DNA of 64,000 bases from Niastella caeni (GCF_004834005.1 NZ_STFF01000012.1:62001-126000); one strand, 5' to 3'; shown: positions 1 through 8,854, counted from the stretch's first letter. Program-made: numbers and translations. The notes: generated by a model from the letters alone, not told the origin.

Positions 1-473
1 ATCTCAATTTTACCATTCCCGAAAATGCGGTTAAACAGGTTATCGGTCATGGACATTTTTGGCCGCAGCATTTTGCGGTTAAGCCCACTGAGGATATTCG
101 ATCTTTTCTTAAAGTAATCGGTTTCCTGTTTACGAGCCTGCAAAGCCATGAACTCCTCAAAGGTGAGATAGGTAGGTTTACGATAGTAGAAGTTTCCTAT
201 CTTTTCAATGATGTAGTACTGCCTTGTTTTAGGATCGTAAATGACGGAATCCTGGATGTTGGCCGGGTCGCTGAGACCCATTGAATTCCGTTGTGGAGAT
301 GTAAATTTATCGCCCCGCCTGTCGTGCAGGGGGTATTTCAATGTGTCAATGCTTTGCGGTTTGCTGCTATCCTGCCTTGGGGCATAGAAAGCCTGTGCGG
401 TCGAACTCAAACCCACGCAAGCAGCTACTATTAACACAAGTGTTATCCGGTTTCTGTAAGGTGCGCGTGACAA
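1..473 (-). CDS. sprA: SprA/Sov type IX secretion translocon, N-terminal part (runs off left edge)
   Basis: Reading the reverse strand from a TTG codon at 473 gives 157 uninterrupted codons to the window edge. An in-frame TAG lies three codons upstream and no ATG precedes the conserved part, so TTG is the only sensible start. The protein opens with a signal peptide (basic MSRAPYRNR, hydrophobic core, ending STAQA), then the conserved SprA N-terminal region with YDPKTRQYYIIEKIGNFYYR and PTYLTFEEFMALQ. SprA is the very large outer-membrane beta-barrel that exports type IX cargo and is needed for gliding in Bacteroidota. It follows ruvA by 44 bases on the same strand, a familiar neighbourhood in this phylum. 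The two T9SS cargo proteins in the window fit an active system. Only the first few percent of the gene is visible. Confidence 0.85.
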   Translation of the reverse strand, partial: MSRAPYRNRITLVLIVAACVGLSSTAQAFYAPRQDSSKPQSIDTLKYPLHDRRGDKFTSPQRNSMGLSDPANIQDSVIYDPKTRQYYIIEKIGNFYYRKPTYLTFEEFMALQARKQETDYFKKRSNILSGLNRKMLRPKMSMTDNLFNRIFGNGKIE

Positions 474-517
474 TCTTCTCTAAAGAATTAGTTAGGTAGA
501 GTTCCGATCCGATAGGC

Positions 518-1102
518 TCAAATGGTTTTTAATGCTTTCTTAATAATTTCTTCAACTGCACTTAGAGAAGGGTCCGCTTTCATGACACGTTGAATGGCCT
601 GTTCGGCTGAAGACCGGGCGATTCCCAGTGCAATCAAGGCATTTAACGCGTCCTGCTCCAACGTATTGTTTATCAATGGCGAAATATTTAGGCCTGGCTT
701 GGCTTTGCCGAGCTTGTCCCTAAGTTCCAGTACAATCCGTTCTGCTGACTTTTTTCCGATCCCCTTTATGGCTTCCAACTGCCTGGTATTTCCCTGTACA
801 ATGGCGCGCGACAACTCATCGGGTTTCATGGAAGACAGCATCATACGTGCGGTAGCTGCACCTACCCCGGATACGCTTACCAGTTGTAAAAAAAGCTCTT
901 TTTCTGCCACCTCAAAGAAGCCATACAGCGTATGGGCATCTTCCTTAATGTGCAAATGCGTATATAGCAGCCCTTTATCGAGCCCCTGAATATGAGAGTA
1001 AGTTTCCAGGCTTATTTGTAGCTCGTATCCAACACCGTTGGCCTCTATATGAACAACGGCCGGCGTTTTTAATACGAACTGCCCTCTAACGAATGCGATC
1101 AT
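518..1102 (-). CDS. ruvA: Holliday junction branch migration protein RuvA
   Basis: RuvA binds four-way DNA junctions as a tetramer and loads the RuvB motor during recombinational repair. The 194 residues match the usual length. An N-terminal OB-fold (MIAFVRGQFVLKTPAVVHIE...GVGYEL) is followed by two helix-hairpin-helix motifs, VSGVGAATARMMLS and IKGIGKKSAERIVLELRD (about residues 77-125). A C-terminal UBA-like domain III (DALNALIALGIARSSAEQAI) is the part that contacts RuvB. The start is ATG with the canonical MIAFVRG opening. It is upstream of sprA on the same strand and probably co-transcribed with it. ruvB and ruvC are not in the window. Confidence 0.97.
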   Translation of the reverse strand: MIAFVRGQFVLKTPAVVHIEANGVGYELQISLETYSHIQGLDKGLLYTHLHIKEDAHTLYGFFEVAEKELFLQLVSVSGVGAATARMMLSSMKPDELSRAIVQGNTRQLEAIKGIGKKSAERIVLELRDKLGKAKPGLNISPLINNTLEQDALNALIALGIARSSAEQAIQRVMKADPSLSAVEEIIKKALKTI

Positions 1103-1478
1103 AGGACGAAAATAGGGAAAGAGTTTGGTTTGTGGTTTATGGTTTATGGTTTGTTGTTAATTACGAAATTTGAGCTTCAGAAATATAACTTTTGCTTAAT
1201 CAGTCCGTTATATTGGTTTATAGTTTGAGGTTTATGGTTTGTGGTTTTTTCGCAATTCGGGATGTCGTTATATGATTTTAGCCTGATAAGTGTGGCGCAA
1301 AAGTCTGGGAATTGTTGCTGATCAGGTTAAGCAGGGGTATTGTTCCGGGTTCTGCCAACCACAAACTACAAACCAGAAACAATAAACGGCTTTATACTAT
1401 CTTTGCCAGCTTATTTACTTTGTTGATAGTGACTTTGTTCTTAAAAATGATTCAATATCAAACCTGTATAATAGACGC
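1103..1478. repeat. Intergenic GTTTATGG word repeats in inverted blocks, plus fabH promoter region
   Basis: This 376-base gap lies between the divergent ruvA and fabH genes. The words GTTTATGG/GTTTGTGG are repeated at 1122-1156 and 1215-1247. A reverse-complement block (ACCACAAACTACAAACC, AACAATAAAC) follows at 1360-1388, so left and right blocks can pair. TATCTTTG at 1398-1405 matches the Bacteroidota -7 element TAnnTTTG and is a candidate fabH promoter. I saw no clear -33 TTG at the right distance. Confidence 0.7.
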
Positions 1479-2468
1479 ATGACGCAAAAAATTACTGCTG
1501 CCATCACGGCTGTTGGTGGCTTTGTTCCGGAAGACAAGCTGACAAATGCAGACCTGGAAAAAATTGTAGATACCAATGATGAATGGATCCGGACCCGTAC
1601 CGGCATTGAAGAAAGAAGAATTTTAAAAGGCGAGAAAGGTACCTCTGATCTGATTACCCCGGCTGTTCAACAAATATTAAAGAAAAGGGGTATTGCTCCT
1701 GAAGAGATCGATGCCCTTATTGTGGGAACAGTTACCCCTGATATGATGTTCCCTTCCACCGCAAACCTCGTTTGCCACAAGGCAGGTCTCAAAAATGCCT
1801 GGGGATTCGATATGCTGGCTGCCTGCAGTGGCTTTTTATACGCCCTCACTACCGGCGCTTCGTTAATTGAAAGCGGTCGCTATAAAAAAGTGATTGTGGC
1901 TGGTGGCGACAAAATGAGCGCTATTGTTGACTATAGCGATCGTACTACCTGTATTATTTTCGGTGATGGGGCAGGGGCCGTATTACTGGAAGCCAATACT
2001 GAAGGATATGGCGTGCTGGACAGCATTTTGAGAAGCGATGGCGCAGGCTGTGCTCACCTCCACATGAAGGCGGGCGGTTCATTGCGTCCGGCTTCAGCAG
2101 AAACCGTGGCCAATAGAGAACACTTCATTTATCAGGAAGGTCAGCCCGTATTCAAGGCTGCCGTAAAAGGCATGGCCGATGTAAGTGCTGAACTGCTGCA
2201 AAGAAATAAACTCACCGGAGAAGATATTGCCTGGCTGGTACCGCATCAGGCCAACAAGCGAATTATTGATGCAACGGCCGACCGCATGGGCCTTACCCAC
2301 GATAAAGTGATGTTGAACATTATGCGTTATGGCAATACCACAGCAGGTACCATTCCACTGTGTTTGTGGGATTGGGAAAGCCAACTGAAAAAAGGCGACA
2401 ATGTGGTGTTGGCTGCCTTTGGCGGCGGCTTTACCTGGGGCGCTACGCTGATAAAATGGGGATACTAA
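1479..2468 (+). CDS. fabH: 3-oxoacyl-ACP synthase III (KAS III)
   Basis: FabH condenses acetyl-CoA (or a branched starter) with malonyl-ACP to begin type II fatty acid synthesis in the cytoplasm. The 329 residues match the family. The catalytic triad is visible as Cys116 (AACSGFLYAL), His256 (VPHQANKRIIDA) and Asn286 (YGNTTAGTIPL). The N-terminal DTNDEWIRTRTGIEERR motif is typical of FabH. Start ATG at 1479 gives MTQKITAAI, which aligns with the family opening. Bacteroidota often carry several FabH paralogues, so this copy may serve housekeeping or branched-chain starters; the sequence alone does not say. It is a single gene, followed by an intergenic hairpin. Confidence 0.95.
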   Translation: MTQKITAAITAVGGFVPEDKLTNADLEKIVDTNDEWIRTRTGIEERRILKGEKGTSDLITPAVQQILKKRGIAPEEIDALIVGTVTPDMMFPSTANLVCHKAGLKNAWGFDMLAACSGFLYALTTGASLIESGRYKKVIVAGGDKMSAIVDYSDRTTCIIFGDGAGAVLLEANTEGYGVLDSILRSDGAGCAHLHMKAGGSLRPASAETVANREHFIYQEGQPVFKAAVKGMADVSAELLQRNKLTGEDIAWLVPHQANKRIIDATADRMGLTHDKVMLNIMRYGNTTAGTIPLCLWDWESQLKKGDNVVLAAFGGGFTWGATLIKWGY

Positions 2469-2561
2469 AATATTGAACAGAAGAATATTGAATGTTGAAT
2501 GAAGAAGTAAATTTTACTTCTACATTCAACATTTTTCATTTGATATTCGATATTTTTAAAC
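2466..2561. repeat. Intergenic ATTGAATATTGAA word hairpin
   Basis: ATTGAA-type words (2470-2508) are followed by their reverse complement (TTTTACTTCTACATTCAAC and on, 2510-2558). The centre GAAGTAAATTTTACTTC forms a tight stem and the right arm ends in T-runs. It sits between fabH and the PLP enzyme and could act as a terminator. Words of the same family recur at 12964-13030. Confidence 0.65.
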
Positions 2562-3794
2562 ATGGCAAACAAACAATTCCCGTATTCCGGCTTTACCTCG
2601 CTGGCAATTCACGCCGGACATGAACAGGATCCTAACTACGCACACCTGGTACCCATTTATGCTTCTTCCACTTTTGTATACGACACGGCCGAACAAGGCA
2701 TGCGCCGCTTTAGCGGGCAGGAAGAAGGCTACATTTATAGCCGTTGGGGTAATCCCACTTTTTCGGAAGCAGAAAAAAAGATCGCGGCCATGGAATGTTT
2801 TGGTGTAACCGATGCAAATGGCAAACCATTGGTGGCAAAAGCGCTGCTCCATGCCTCGGGTATGGCGGCCATCAGTACCCTGTTTTTATCGAACCTGAAA
2901 GCAGGCGATCAAATCTTATCACATTACTCCTTATACGGCGGTTCGCAGGAAATAATGGAAAAAGTACTGCCCGGTTTAGGAATTGAAGCGGTGATCGTAG
3001 ACCTGCGCGATCTGAATAAAGCAGAAGAAGCGTTGAAGGCGAATCCGAAGATCAAAATGCTTTACCTCGAAACTCCCGCCAATCCAACTTTGCAGTGTGT
3101 AGATATCGAAGAGTTAACCATTCTGGCCCGCAAATACGGTAAGCTGGTGGCCTGTGATAATACCTTTGCCACTCCATACCTGCAGCAACCTTTCGGGTAT
3201 GGTGTTGATTTTATCGTTCACTCCACTACTAAATTCCTGAACGGGCATGGTACTGCGGTGGGCGGTGTATTGATAGGCCGCGACATTGAGTTTATGGAAA
3301 CCAGGGCCACCAAAACCATTCGGCTGCTCGGTGGAAACAGCAATCCGTTCGATGCTTTTCTGCTCATAAATGGTATGCGCACACTGGAAGTGCGAATGGA
3401 ACGCCATTGTCATAACGCCATTGAAATAGCCAACTACCTGGAAGGCCAAGCCGCAGTTGCCAAAGTGAATTATATCGGACTGCCTTCGCATGCCGATTTT
3501 TACCTGGCCACCAAACAAATGCGACATCCCGGCGCCATTATGAGCATTGAATTGAAAGGCGGCATGCAAGCCGGCGTTCAAATGATGGACCGCCTGCAAC
3601 TCTGCACCCGCACCGTATCGTTGGGCACCTGTGATACCTTGTTGTGCCACCCGGCCTCTATGACGCATTACGGCGTAGCCAAAGAGCAACGTGAGCAATA
3701 CGGTATTACGGACGGGCTTATACGTATGAGTATTGGAATGGAAAATGTGCAGGATATTCTTATGGACCTGGAGCAGGCGTTAAAAGGTTTGTAG
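2562..3794 (+). CDS. Trans-sulfuration family PLP enzyme (cystathionine/methionine gamma-lyase or homoserine sulfhydrylase type)
   Basis: This is a Cys/Met metabolism PLP-dependent enzyme of 410 residues. Visible family marks are YSRWGNPT (about 59-66), the cofactor-facing Asp199 (ACDNTFATPY) and the Schiff-base lysine Lys224 in VHSTTKFLNGHG. Members carry out gamma- or beta-elimination or replacement on sulfur amino acids. The position that holds the reactive Cys in Pseudomonas putida methionine gamma-lyase (LYGC) is Gly here (LYGG), so a dedicated methionine gamma-lyase is less likely than cystathionine gamma-lyase/synthase or O-acyl-homoserine sulfhydrylase. Start ATG at 2562 follows the intergenic hairpin. 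Substrate is not resolved. Confidence 0.9.
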   Translation: MANKQFPYSGFTSLAIHAGHEQDPNYAHLVPIYASSTFVYDTAEQGMRRFSGQEEGYIYSRWGNPTFSEAEKKIAAMECFGVTDANGKPLVAKALLHASGMAAISTLFLSNLKAGDQILSHYSLYGGSQEIMEKVLPGLGIEAVIVDLRDLNKAEEALKANPKIKMLYLETPANPTLQCVDIEELTILARKYGKLVACDNTFATPYLQQPFGYGVDFIVHSTTKFLNGHGTAVGGVLIGRDIEFMETRATKTIRLLGGNSNPFDAFLLINGMRTLEVRMERHCHNAIEIANYLEGQAAVAKVNYIGLPSHADFYLATKQMRHPGAIMSIELKGGMQAGVQMMDRLQLCTRTVSLGTCDTLLCHPASMTHYGVAKEQREQYGITDGLIRMSIGMENVQDILMDLEQALKGL

Positions 3795-3903
3795 TTTATA
3801 GTTTATGGTTTATGGCTCTTTCATTCGGAGAGCCTTATTGATAGCCTGCAGTCTTTGAATTAGGATAACTATAAACTAAAACAATAAACCAGAAACTTTA
3901 TAT
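3795..3903. repeat. Intergenic GTTTATGG word repeats, inverted
   Basis: GTTTATAGTTTATGGTTTATGG just after the stop is matched by AACTATAAAC...AACAATAAACC at 3868-3895 in reverse-complement sense. It is the same word family as the 1122-1388 locus. Between them GGCTCTTTCATTCGGAGAGCC forms an extra small hairpin. Confidence 0.65.
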
Positions 3904-5592
3904 ATGAAGCTTATCCATTGGTTAATGGCTGGTTGCCTAACTACAACCTGTCTTTCGTGCAATCTATCGTCTGCAAACAAATTCAACCTTATCATTCGCA
4001 ACGGAATGATCTATGATGGCAATGGCAATAAACCTTACAAAGGCGATATTGCCATCAATGCCGATACCATTGCCTTTATCGGCGATTTAAGCGGAGCGCA
4101 TTCCCGGAATGTGATAGATGCGAACGGAATGGCGGTAGCGCCCGGGTTTATAAACATGTTAAGCTGGGCGAATGAATCGCTGTTACACGACGGCCGTTCA
4201 CAGAGCGATATAAAGCAGGGGATAACGTTAGAAGTAATGGGCGAAGGGGAGAGCATGGGACCGTTGACGCATCCCATGAAAGCACAAATGGAGCAATACC
4301 AGACCTCCGTTAAGTACAAAGTAAACTGGAACACCCTTGGTGAATATCTTGACCTCTTACAGAAAAAAGGCGTATCCTGTAATGTTGCTTCGTTTGTAGG
4401 CGCCACTACAGTTCGCCGTTATGTGGTAGGTGAAGACAATCGCGATCCTTCGCCAGTAGAACTGGACAGTATGCGCCAACTGGTAAAGCAGGCCATGCAG
4501 GAAGGCGCGCTGGGCGTGGGTTCTTCCCTCATATACCCGCCGGCTTTTTTTGCGAAGACTGATGAACTGGTGGCGTTGTGTGATGAAGCTTCCCGCTATG
4601 GCGGTTCTTATATTTCCCATATGCGCAGCGAAGGCACGCAATTGTTAGAAGCGGTGGAAGAGCTGATCACCATTGCTAAACGCGCTCATATTCATGCAGA
4701 GATCTATCACCTGAAAGCTGCCGGTAAAAGCAACTGGCATAAAATGGATAGCGTGATCCGCCGCATAGAACGGGCGCGTGCCGAAGGATTGGATATTACC
4801 GCAGACATGTACAATTACCTGGCCGGTGGTACTGGGCTGGCCGCTTCTTTTCCGCCTACCCTGGCAGATGGCGGCTTTGGAAAACTGCGGAGCCGGTTGC
4901 AAGACCCTGCCATACGCAAACAAACCATCCGGGATATGAACACGCCTACAGATAAGTGGGAAAACTTTTATGTAGCAGCCGGTTCGCCCGATCGCATCTT
5001 GCTTGTTGGTTTCCGCCAGGATAGCCTGAAAAAATATATCGGTAAATCATTGGCCGACATTGCACGCATCCGTCACGCATCACCGGAAGAAACGGCTATG
5101 GACCTCATTGTACAGGACAGTTCGCGTATTGAATCCATATATTTTTTAATGGATGAAGCGAATGTCAAAAAGCAACAGCAATTACCCTGGGTAAGCTTTG
5201 GGTCAGATGAAGGGTCCTATACACCCGAAGGAGTTTTTCTGGAGTTCAATTGTCATCCCCGGGCCTATGGCAACGCAGCGCGATTACTGGGAAAATATGT
5301 GCGAGATGAAAAAGTATTGTCGCTGCAAGAAGCCATTCGCAAGCTGACCAAATTGCCGGCAACGAACCTGCGCCTTACCCGACGCGGAGAATTGAAAGCC
5401 GGTCATTATGCCGATGTGGTTATTTTTGACCCGGCAACCATCCAGGACCACGCTACTTTCGATAAACCGCACCAATACGCCACCGGCGTTTTACATGTGC
5501 TGGTGAACGGCGTGGTTGTATTAAAAGATGGCGAACACACTGGCGCCAAACCGGGGAAGTTTGTAAAAGGGCCGGGGGCAGGCCGTTTATAG
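3904..5592 (+). CDS. D-aminoacylase-like amidohydrolase, lipoprotein, lacking the HxH metal motif
   Basis: A 562-residue protein of the N-acyl-D-amino-acid deacylase group (amidohydrolase 3). A lipoprotein signal ends at Cys19 (TTTCLSCN), so it is probably anchored in the cell envelope. The beta-sandwich start (NLIIRNGMIYDGNG...GDIAI) and C-terminal end (LKAGHYADVVIFDP) are typical. Later active-site segments are kept: SHMRSEG, IYHLKAAGK and SDEGSYTPEG. The first metal motif is not: where D-aminoacylases read PGFIDVHTH, this reads PGFINMLSW, with Leu86 and Trp88 at the His positions. The segment with the bridging Cys is also changed (GEGESMGP). It may use one metal ion or act on another substrate. 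Co-transcription with a neighbour is not evident. Confidence 0.8.
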   Translation: MKLIHWLMAGCLTTTCLSCNLSSANKFNLIIRNGMIYDGNGNKPYKGDIAINADTIAFIGDLSGAHSRNVIDANGMAVAPGFINMLSWANESLLHDGRSQSDIKQGITLEVMGEGESMGPLTHPMKAQMEQYQTSVKYKVNWNTLGEYLDLLQKKGVSCNVASFVGATTVRRYVVGEDNRDPSPVELDSMRQLVKQAMQEGALGVGSSLIYPPAFFAKTDELVALCDEASRYGGSYISHMRSEGTQLLEAVEELITIAKRAHIHAEIYHLKAAGKSNWHKMDSVIRRIERARAEGLDITADMYNYLAGGTGLAASFPPTLADGGFGKLRSRLQDPAIRKQTIRDMNTPTDKWENFYVAAGSPDRILLVGFRQDSLKKYIGKSLADIARIRHASPEETAMDLIVQDSSRIESIYFLMDEANVKKQQQLPWVSFGSDEGSYTPEGVFLEFNCHPRAYGNAARLLGKYVRDEKVLSLQEAIRKLTKLPATNLRLTRRGELKAGHYADVVIFDPATIQDHATFDKPHQYATGVLHVLVNGVVVLKDGEHTGAKPGKFVKGPGAGRL

Positions 5593-5739
5593 TTTATGGT
5601 TTATTGTTCGTGGTTTTCAAATTCGGGATGCAAAATATTTTTTCGGAACTCTGCAGAGGTAGAACAATAAACTATAAACCAAGAACAAGAAACAGAAAGC
5701 AATAGTTGAATTAGTTTTTTTTAATATTATCAACCAATT
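5588..5739. repeat. Intergenic GTTTATGG word repeats, inverted
   Basis: GTTTATAGTTTATGGTTTAT begins at the stop codon of the amidohydrolase, and its reverse complement (AACAATAAACTATAAACC) lies at 5664-5682. The first word overlaps the last codons of the gene. Confidence 0.65.
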
Positions 5740-6189
5740 ATGCAAATAACTATTCGTCGTGCAGTAAAAGAAGATTGTGCCCGGTTGCTGGAACTGATCC
5801 GGGAGTTGGCGGAATACGAAAAAGCGCCACAGGAAGTAACCGTTACCATGGAACATTTTGTAGAAAGCGGATTTGGCGCTCAACCTGTTTGGTGGGCTTT
5901 TGTTGCCGAAGCCGATGGACAGGTTGAGGGATTTGCCATGTATTACATTCGCTACAGTACCTGGAAAGGCCAGCGCATGTACCTGGAAGACCTGATCGTT
6001 ACAGAAAAAATGCGCGGCAAAGGATTGGGCAAAATGCTGTTCGATCAATTGATTGTGGAAGCAAATGAAAAGCAATTCAGTGGCATTGCCTGGCAGGTAC
6101 TGGAATGGAATGAGCCGGCCATCAACTTCTACAAAAAATACAAAGCGCATTTTGATCCGGAATGGATCAATTGCAGCATACCTGTTTAG
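5740..6189 (+). CDS. GNAT N-acetyltransferase, diamine/thialysine acetyltransferase-like
   Basis: A 149-residue GNAT-fold acetyltransferase. The acetyl-CoA loop is VTEKMRGKGLGKMLFDQL (about 90-107). YSTWKGQRMYLEDLIV and WQVLEWNEPAINFYKK are close in pattern to the spermidine/spermine N1-acetyltransferase (SSAT2/thialysine) branch. Likely it moves acetyl from acetyl-CoA to a small primary amine; the true substrate is open. Length and ATG start fit the family. It stands alone between repeat hairpins, so it is probably its own transcription unit. Confidence 0.85.
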   Translation: MQITIRRAVKEDCARLLELIRELAEYEKAPQEVTVTMEHFVESGFGAQPVWWAFVAEADGQVEGFAMYYIRYSTWKGQRMYLEDLIVTEKMRGKGLGKMLFDQLIVEANEKQFSGIAWQVLEWNEPAINFYKKYKAHFDPEWINCSIPV

Positions 6190-6300
6190 AATTTTGAGAC
6201 CTGCCTGCCGGCAGGCAGGTCTCGGGATTGAGGGATTTTGAGATTTTTCGGAAAGTACAAACCTGGGGAATCCCAAAATCCCAAATCTCAAAATCAGCAA
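6190..6300. repeat. Perfect 24-bp palindrome and inverted TTTGAGATTTT words
   Basis: GACCTGCCTGCC followed directly by GGCAGGCAGGTC (6200-6223) is a perfect palindrome with no loop. Around it, GATTGAGGGATTTTGAGATTTT (6226-6247) is answered by AATCCCAAAATCCC and AAATCTCAAAATC (6270-6297). The same words reappear in the 41267-41325 hairpin. Confidence 0.75.
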
Positions 6301-6435
6301 TTTCTTCCATCTTCTTCCTCTCGAACTTTTTCCCCGATTTTTTGTAAATTGTTAAATGTTTTCCGTTGATTCTCTCCCTGTGTTAAATGTGCATTTGTAT
6401 TGCCATCTTTATATCTGGTATCGGTCACATAGAAA

Positions 6436-7764
6436 ATGTTCAGTTTCTGTATGAAAACGCTTGTAGCAGGGCTCCTATTAGTAATTGCGTTTACTTCGGT
6501 AAGCTGCAGAAAAAATCACGATGTTATCAGCAGTGAAGTGAAAAACGACACCGCTGCAAACTATGCTCGTGATATTTATCTGTGGTATAATAACATTCCC
6601 GCTACATTCAATGCTCATACATACACCGATCCCAATGGTGTTATGGAAGGGATCAGGGCCTTTAGCGAAGAACCCGGTTTTTCCACGCCTGTTGACCGCT
6701 GGAGTTTTGCCATCCTGAAATCTGACTGGGAAAAAATGAGCGCTGGTATAGGCGGCGATTTTGGCATGAACGTCTTCTTTCTCAACAACAACGACCTGCG
6801 TGTATCTTATGTAGAACGCGAATCGCCCGCCGGCAAAGCAGGTATTAAACGTAGCTGGCACATTAAACAGATCAACGGAAATGCGGATGTTACTGCTGCC
6901 AATGCTCCAGATATTATCCGTGCCGTTTATCAAAGCGTTACCGGAACGTTTTTGTTTGGCCGTCCCAATAAAGCCGATACTGCTATTACATTAAAAGCAG
7001 CTTCGTATAGAGAACACCCCGTGTTATTTGATTCTGTGTATACTACCGGTAGCGGCAAGACCGGCTATTTTGTATTTAACTCTTTCCTGGGCGATACCAA
7101 TGAGATTAAAAATGAATTTGTACGCATCTTTGATAAGTTCAATGTTCAGCATGTACAGGATGTGGTAGTGGACCTTCGCTATAACGGCGGCGGGTATGTG
7201 TCGGTACAGAATTTACTGGCCAATTACCTGGTGCCGGCAGCTGGAAACAACGATGTAATGTTGACAGAAGAATTTAACGACCGGTACTCCTCTTATAATA
7301 CCACTGAAAAATTTGTCAAAAAAGGAACGCTCAATTTAAATCGCTTGTTCTTTATCGTAAGCCAGAATACCGCTTCGGCCAGTGAACTATTAATAAATAG
7401 TTTAATGCCTTATATGGAGGTTCAACTGGTGGGGCCTACTCATACGCATGGTAAGCCGGTTGGTTTTTATCCTATTCCTGTATTTGACTGGTATATTTTC
7501 CCCGTATCCTTCCGAACAATAAACAAAAATGGGGAAGGGAATTACTTTAACGGATTGAACCTGAATTACCAGGTAATGGATGGGTTAGATAAAGACTGGG
7601 GCGATGTAGGAGAGGGGTGTTTGAGCAGCGTATTGCGTTATATAAGCAGTGGCAGTTTTGCCCGTTTGGGCGTTACACCGCAACAACGCGCCGGATTAAC
7701 CGAAGAAGTTCAATTCAGCAATGCCAGGTTGGGGAAGCCGAAGTTCAAGGGAATGATAAGGTAA
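6436..7764 (+). CDS. S41 family peptidase, lipoprotein with PDZ domain
   Basis: A C-terminal-processing-type serine protease of 442 residues. A lipoprotein signal ends at the Cys of TSVSCRKN, so it is likely membrane-attached in the periplasm. A PDZ-like domain (YVERESPAGKAGIKRSWHIK, about 126-160) precedes the S41 core. DVVVDLRYNGGGYVS, the nucleophile segment SQNTASASELLINS and the base-lysine region THTHGKPVGFY are all present, so catalysis is expected. Members trim or degrade envelope proteins. Start at ATG 6436 or at ATG 6451 (MKTLVAG); the second gives a more usual signal peptide length. It converges with fabD across a shared terminator. Confidence 0.88.
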   Translation: MFSFCMKTLVAGLLLVIAFTSVSCRKNHDVISSEVKNDTAANYARDIYLWYNNIPATFNAHTYTDPNGVMEGIRAFSEEPGFSTPVDRWSFAILKSDWEKMSAGIGGDFGMNVFFLNNNDLRVSYVERESPAGKAGIKRSWHIKQINGNADVTAANAPDIIRAVYQSVTGTFLFGRPNKADTAITLKAASYREHPVLFDSVYTTGSGKTGYFVFNSFLGDTNEIKNEFVRIFDKFNVQHVQDVVVDLRYNGGGYVSVQNLLANYLVPAAGNNDVMLTEEFNDRYSSYNTTEKFVKKGTLNLNRLFFIVSQNTASASELLINSLMPYMEVQLVGPTHTHGKPVGFYPIPVFDWYIFPVSFRTINKNGEGNYFNGLNLNYQVMDGLDKDWGDVGEGCLSSVLRYISSGSFARLGVTPQQRAGLTEEVQFSNARLGKPKFKGMIR

Positions 7765-7831
7765 GCGATAAGCTGTAAGCCGTTGCGGCAATGGAAAAAA
7801 TACAACTTGAAGCTAGCTGGTAATTATATTA

Positions 7832-7875
7832 AAAACAAAAGTGAGTCCCTTTTACTGGCGACTCACCTTTGTTTT
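7832..7875. terminator. Bidirectional terminator between S41 peptidase and fabD
   Basis: GTGAGTC (7841-7847) pairs with GACTCAC (7860-7866) around a 12-base loop. An A-rich run lies on the left and CTTTGTTTT on the right, so it works for both converging genes. AAGCTTG-type words flank it on both sides (7767-7815 and 7880-7905). Confidence 0.85.
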
Positions 7876-7908
7876 GCTTAGAGCTTATAGCTTGAAGCTT
7901 GCTTCCAA

Positions 7909-8799
7909 CTAACTTACTCCATCCGTATTAACTTTCTTATCAATTTTACCAATCAGGCCTTGTAAAACTTTACCAGGTCCGCACTCGGTAAAATGAGTGC
8001 CTCCATCGGTGATCATGGTCTTGATACTTTGCGTCCACTTCACTGCGCTGGTGAGCTGATCAATGAGGTTTTGTTTAATATCTTCTTTATTGCCTACCGC
8101 TTTGGCTACAACATTTTGATAAACAGGGCAATTGGGATTGTAAAAAGTGGTAGCATCGATGGCTTTCGATAATTCTGCTTTAGCTGGTTCCATTAAAGGC
8201 GAGTGAAATGCGCCGCTCACGGGTAAAACCAATGCGCGCTTGGCGCCGGCAGCTTTCAGACGTTCAATAGCTACCTCAATTCCTTTAATGCTTCCGCTAA
8301 TTACCAACTGGCCCGGGCAATTATAATTGGCCGGCACAACTATCTCATTGGTTTCTTCCTGTACAAGGGAACAGATCTCTTCCACTTTGGCATCATCCAA
8401 ACCCAATACGGCCGCCATGGTCGACGGGTTTGTTTCACAGGCTTTTTGCATGGCCTGCGCCCGGATGCTTACCAGTTTTAATCCATCTTCAAAGCTCAAC
8501 ACGCCATTGGCTACCAATGCCGAAAATTCACCCAGTGAATGGCCGGCAACCATTTCAGGCCGTGCATTATCGATACTTTTAAATGCAATCACAGAATGAA
8601 GAAAAATGGCGGGTTGGGTCACCCTGGTTTGTTTCAGATCTTCTTCATTGCCATTAAACATGATATCCGAAATACGAAACCCCACAATCTCATTCGCCTG
8701 TTCAAATAATCTCTTCGCAAAAGCGCTGTTTTCATAATGGTCTTTTCCCATCCCCGGAAATTGAGATCCTTGACCCGGGAACACAAAAGCATGTGTCAT
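7909..8799 (-). CDS. fabD: Malonyl-CoA:ACP transacylase
   Basis: FabD loads malonate from CoA onto acyl carrier protein for fatty acid synthesis. At 296 residues the length is typical. The N-terminal FVFPGQGSQFPGMG motif, nucleophile Ser88 in AGHSLGEFSAL and catalytic His199 in VSGAFHSPLM are all present. The ATG start at 8799 gives MTHAFVFPGQ, the standard opening. It is not next to fabH (6 kb away, other strand) or other fab genes, so fatty acid genes are dispersed here. Confidence 0.96.
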   Translation of the reverse strand: MTHAFVFPGQGSQFPGMGKDHYENSAFAKRLFEQANEIVGFRISDIMFNGNEEDLKQTRVTQPAIFLHSVIAFKSIDNARPEMVAGHSLGEFSALVANGVLSFEDGLKLVSIRAQAMQKACETNPSTMAAVLGLDDAKVEEICSLVQEETNEIVVPANYNCPGQLVISGSIKGIEVAIERLKAAGAKRALVLPVSGAFHSPLMEPAKAELSKAIDATTFYNPNCPVYQNVVAKAVGNKEDIKQNLIDQLTSAVKWTQSIKTMITDGGTHFTECGPGKVLQGLIGKIDKKVNTDGVS

Positions 8800-8854
8800 A
8801 ATGTAAAAAGGGGTTTAAGGAAACAAAAATGCCACAAAGGTTTTAACTATCCAA

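Noticed and set aside
5617..6300. A 227-codon frame on the minus strand across the GNAT gene
   Set aside because: It is antisense to a clear GNAT enzyme, includes the intergenic palindrome and repeat words, and matches nothing recognisable.
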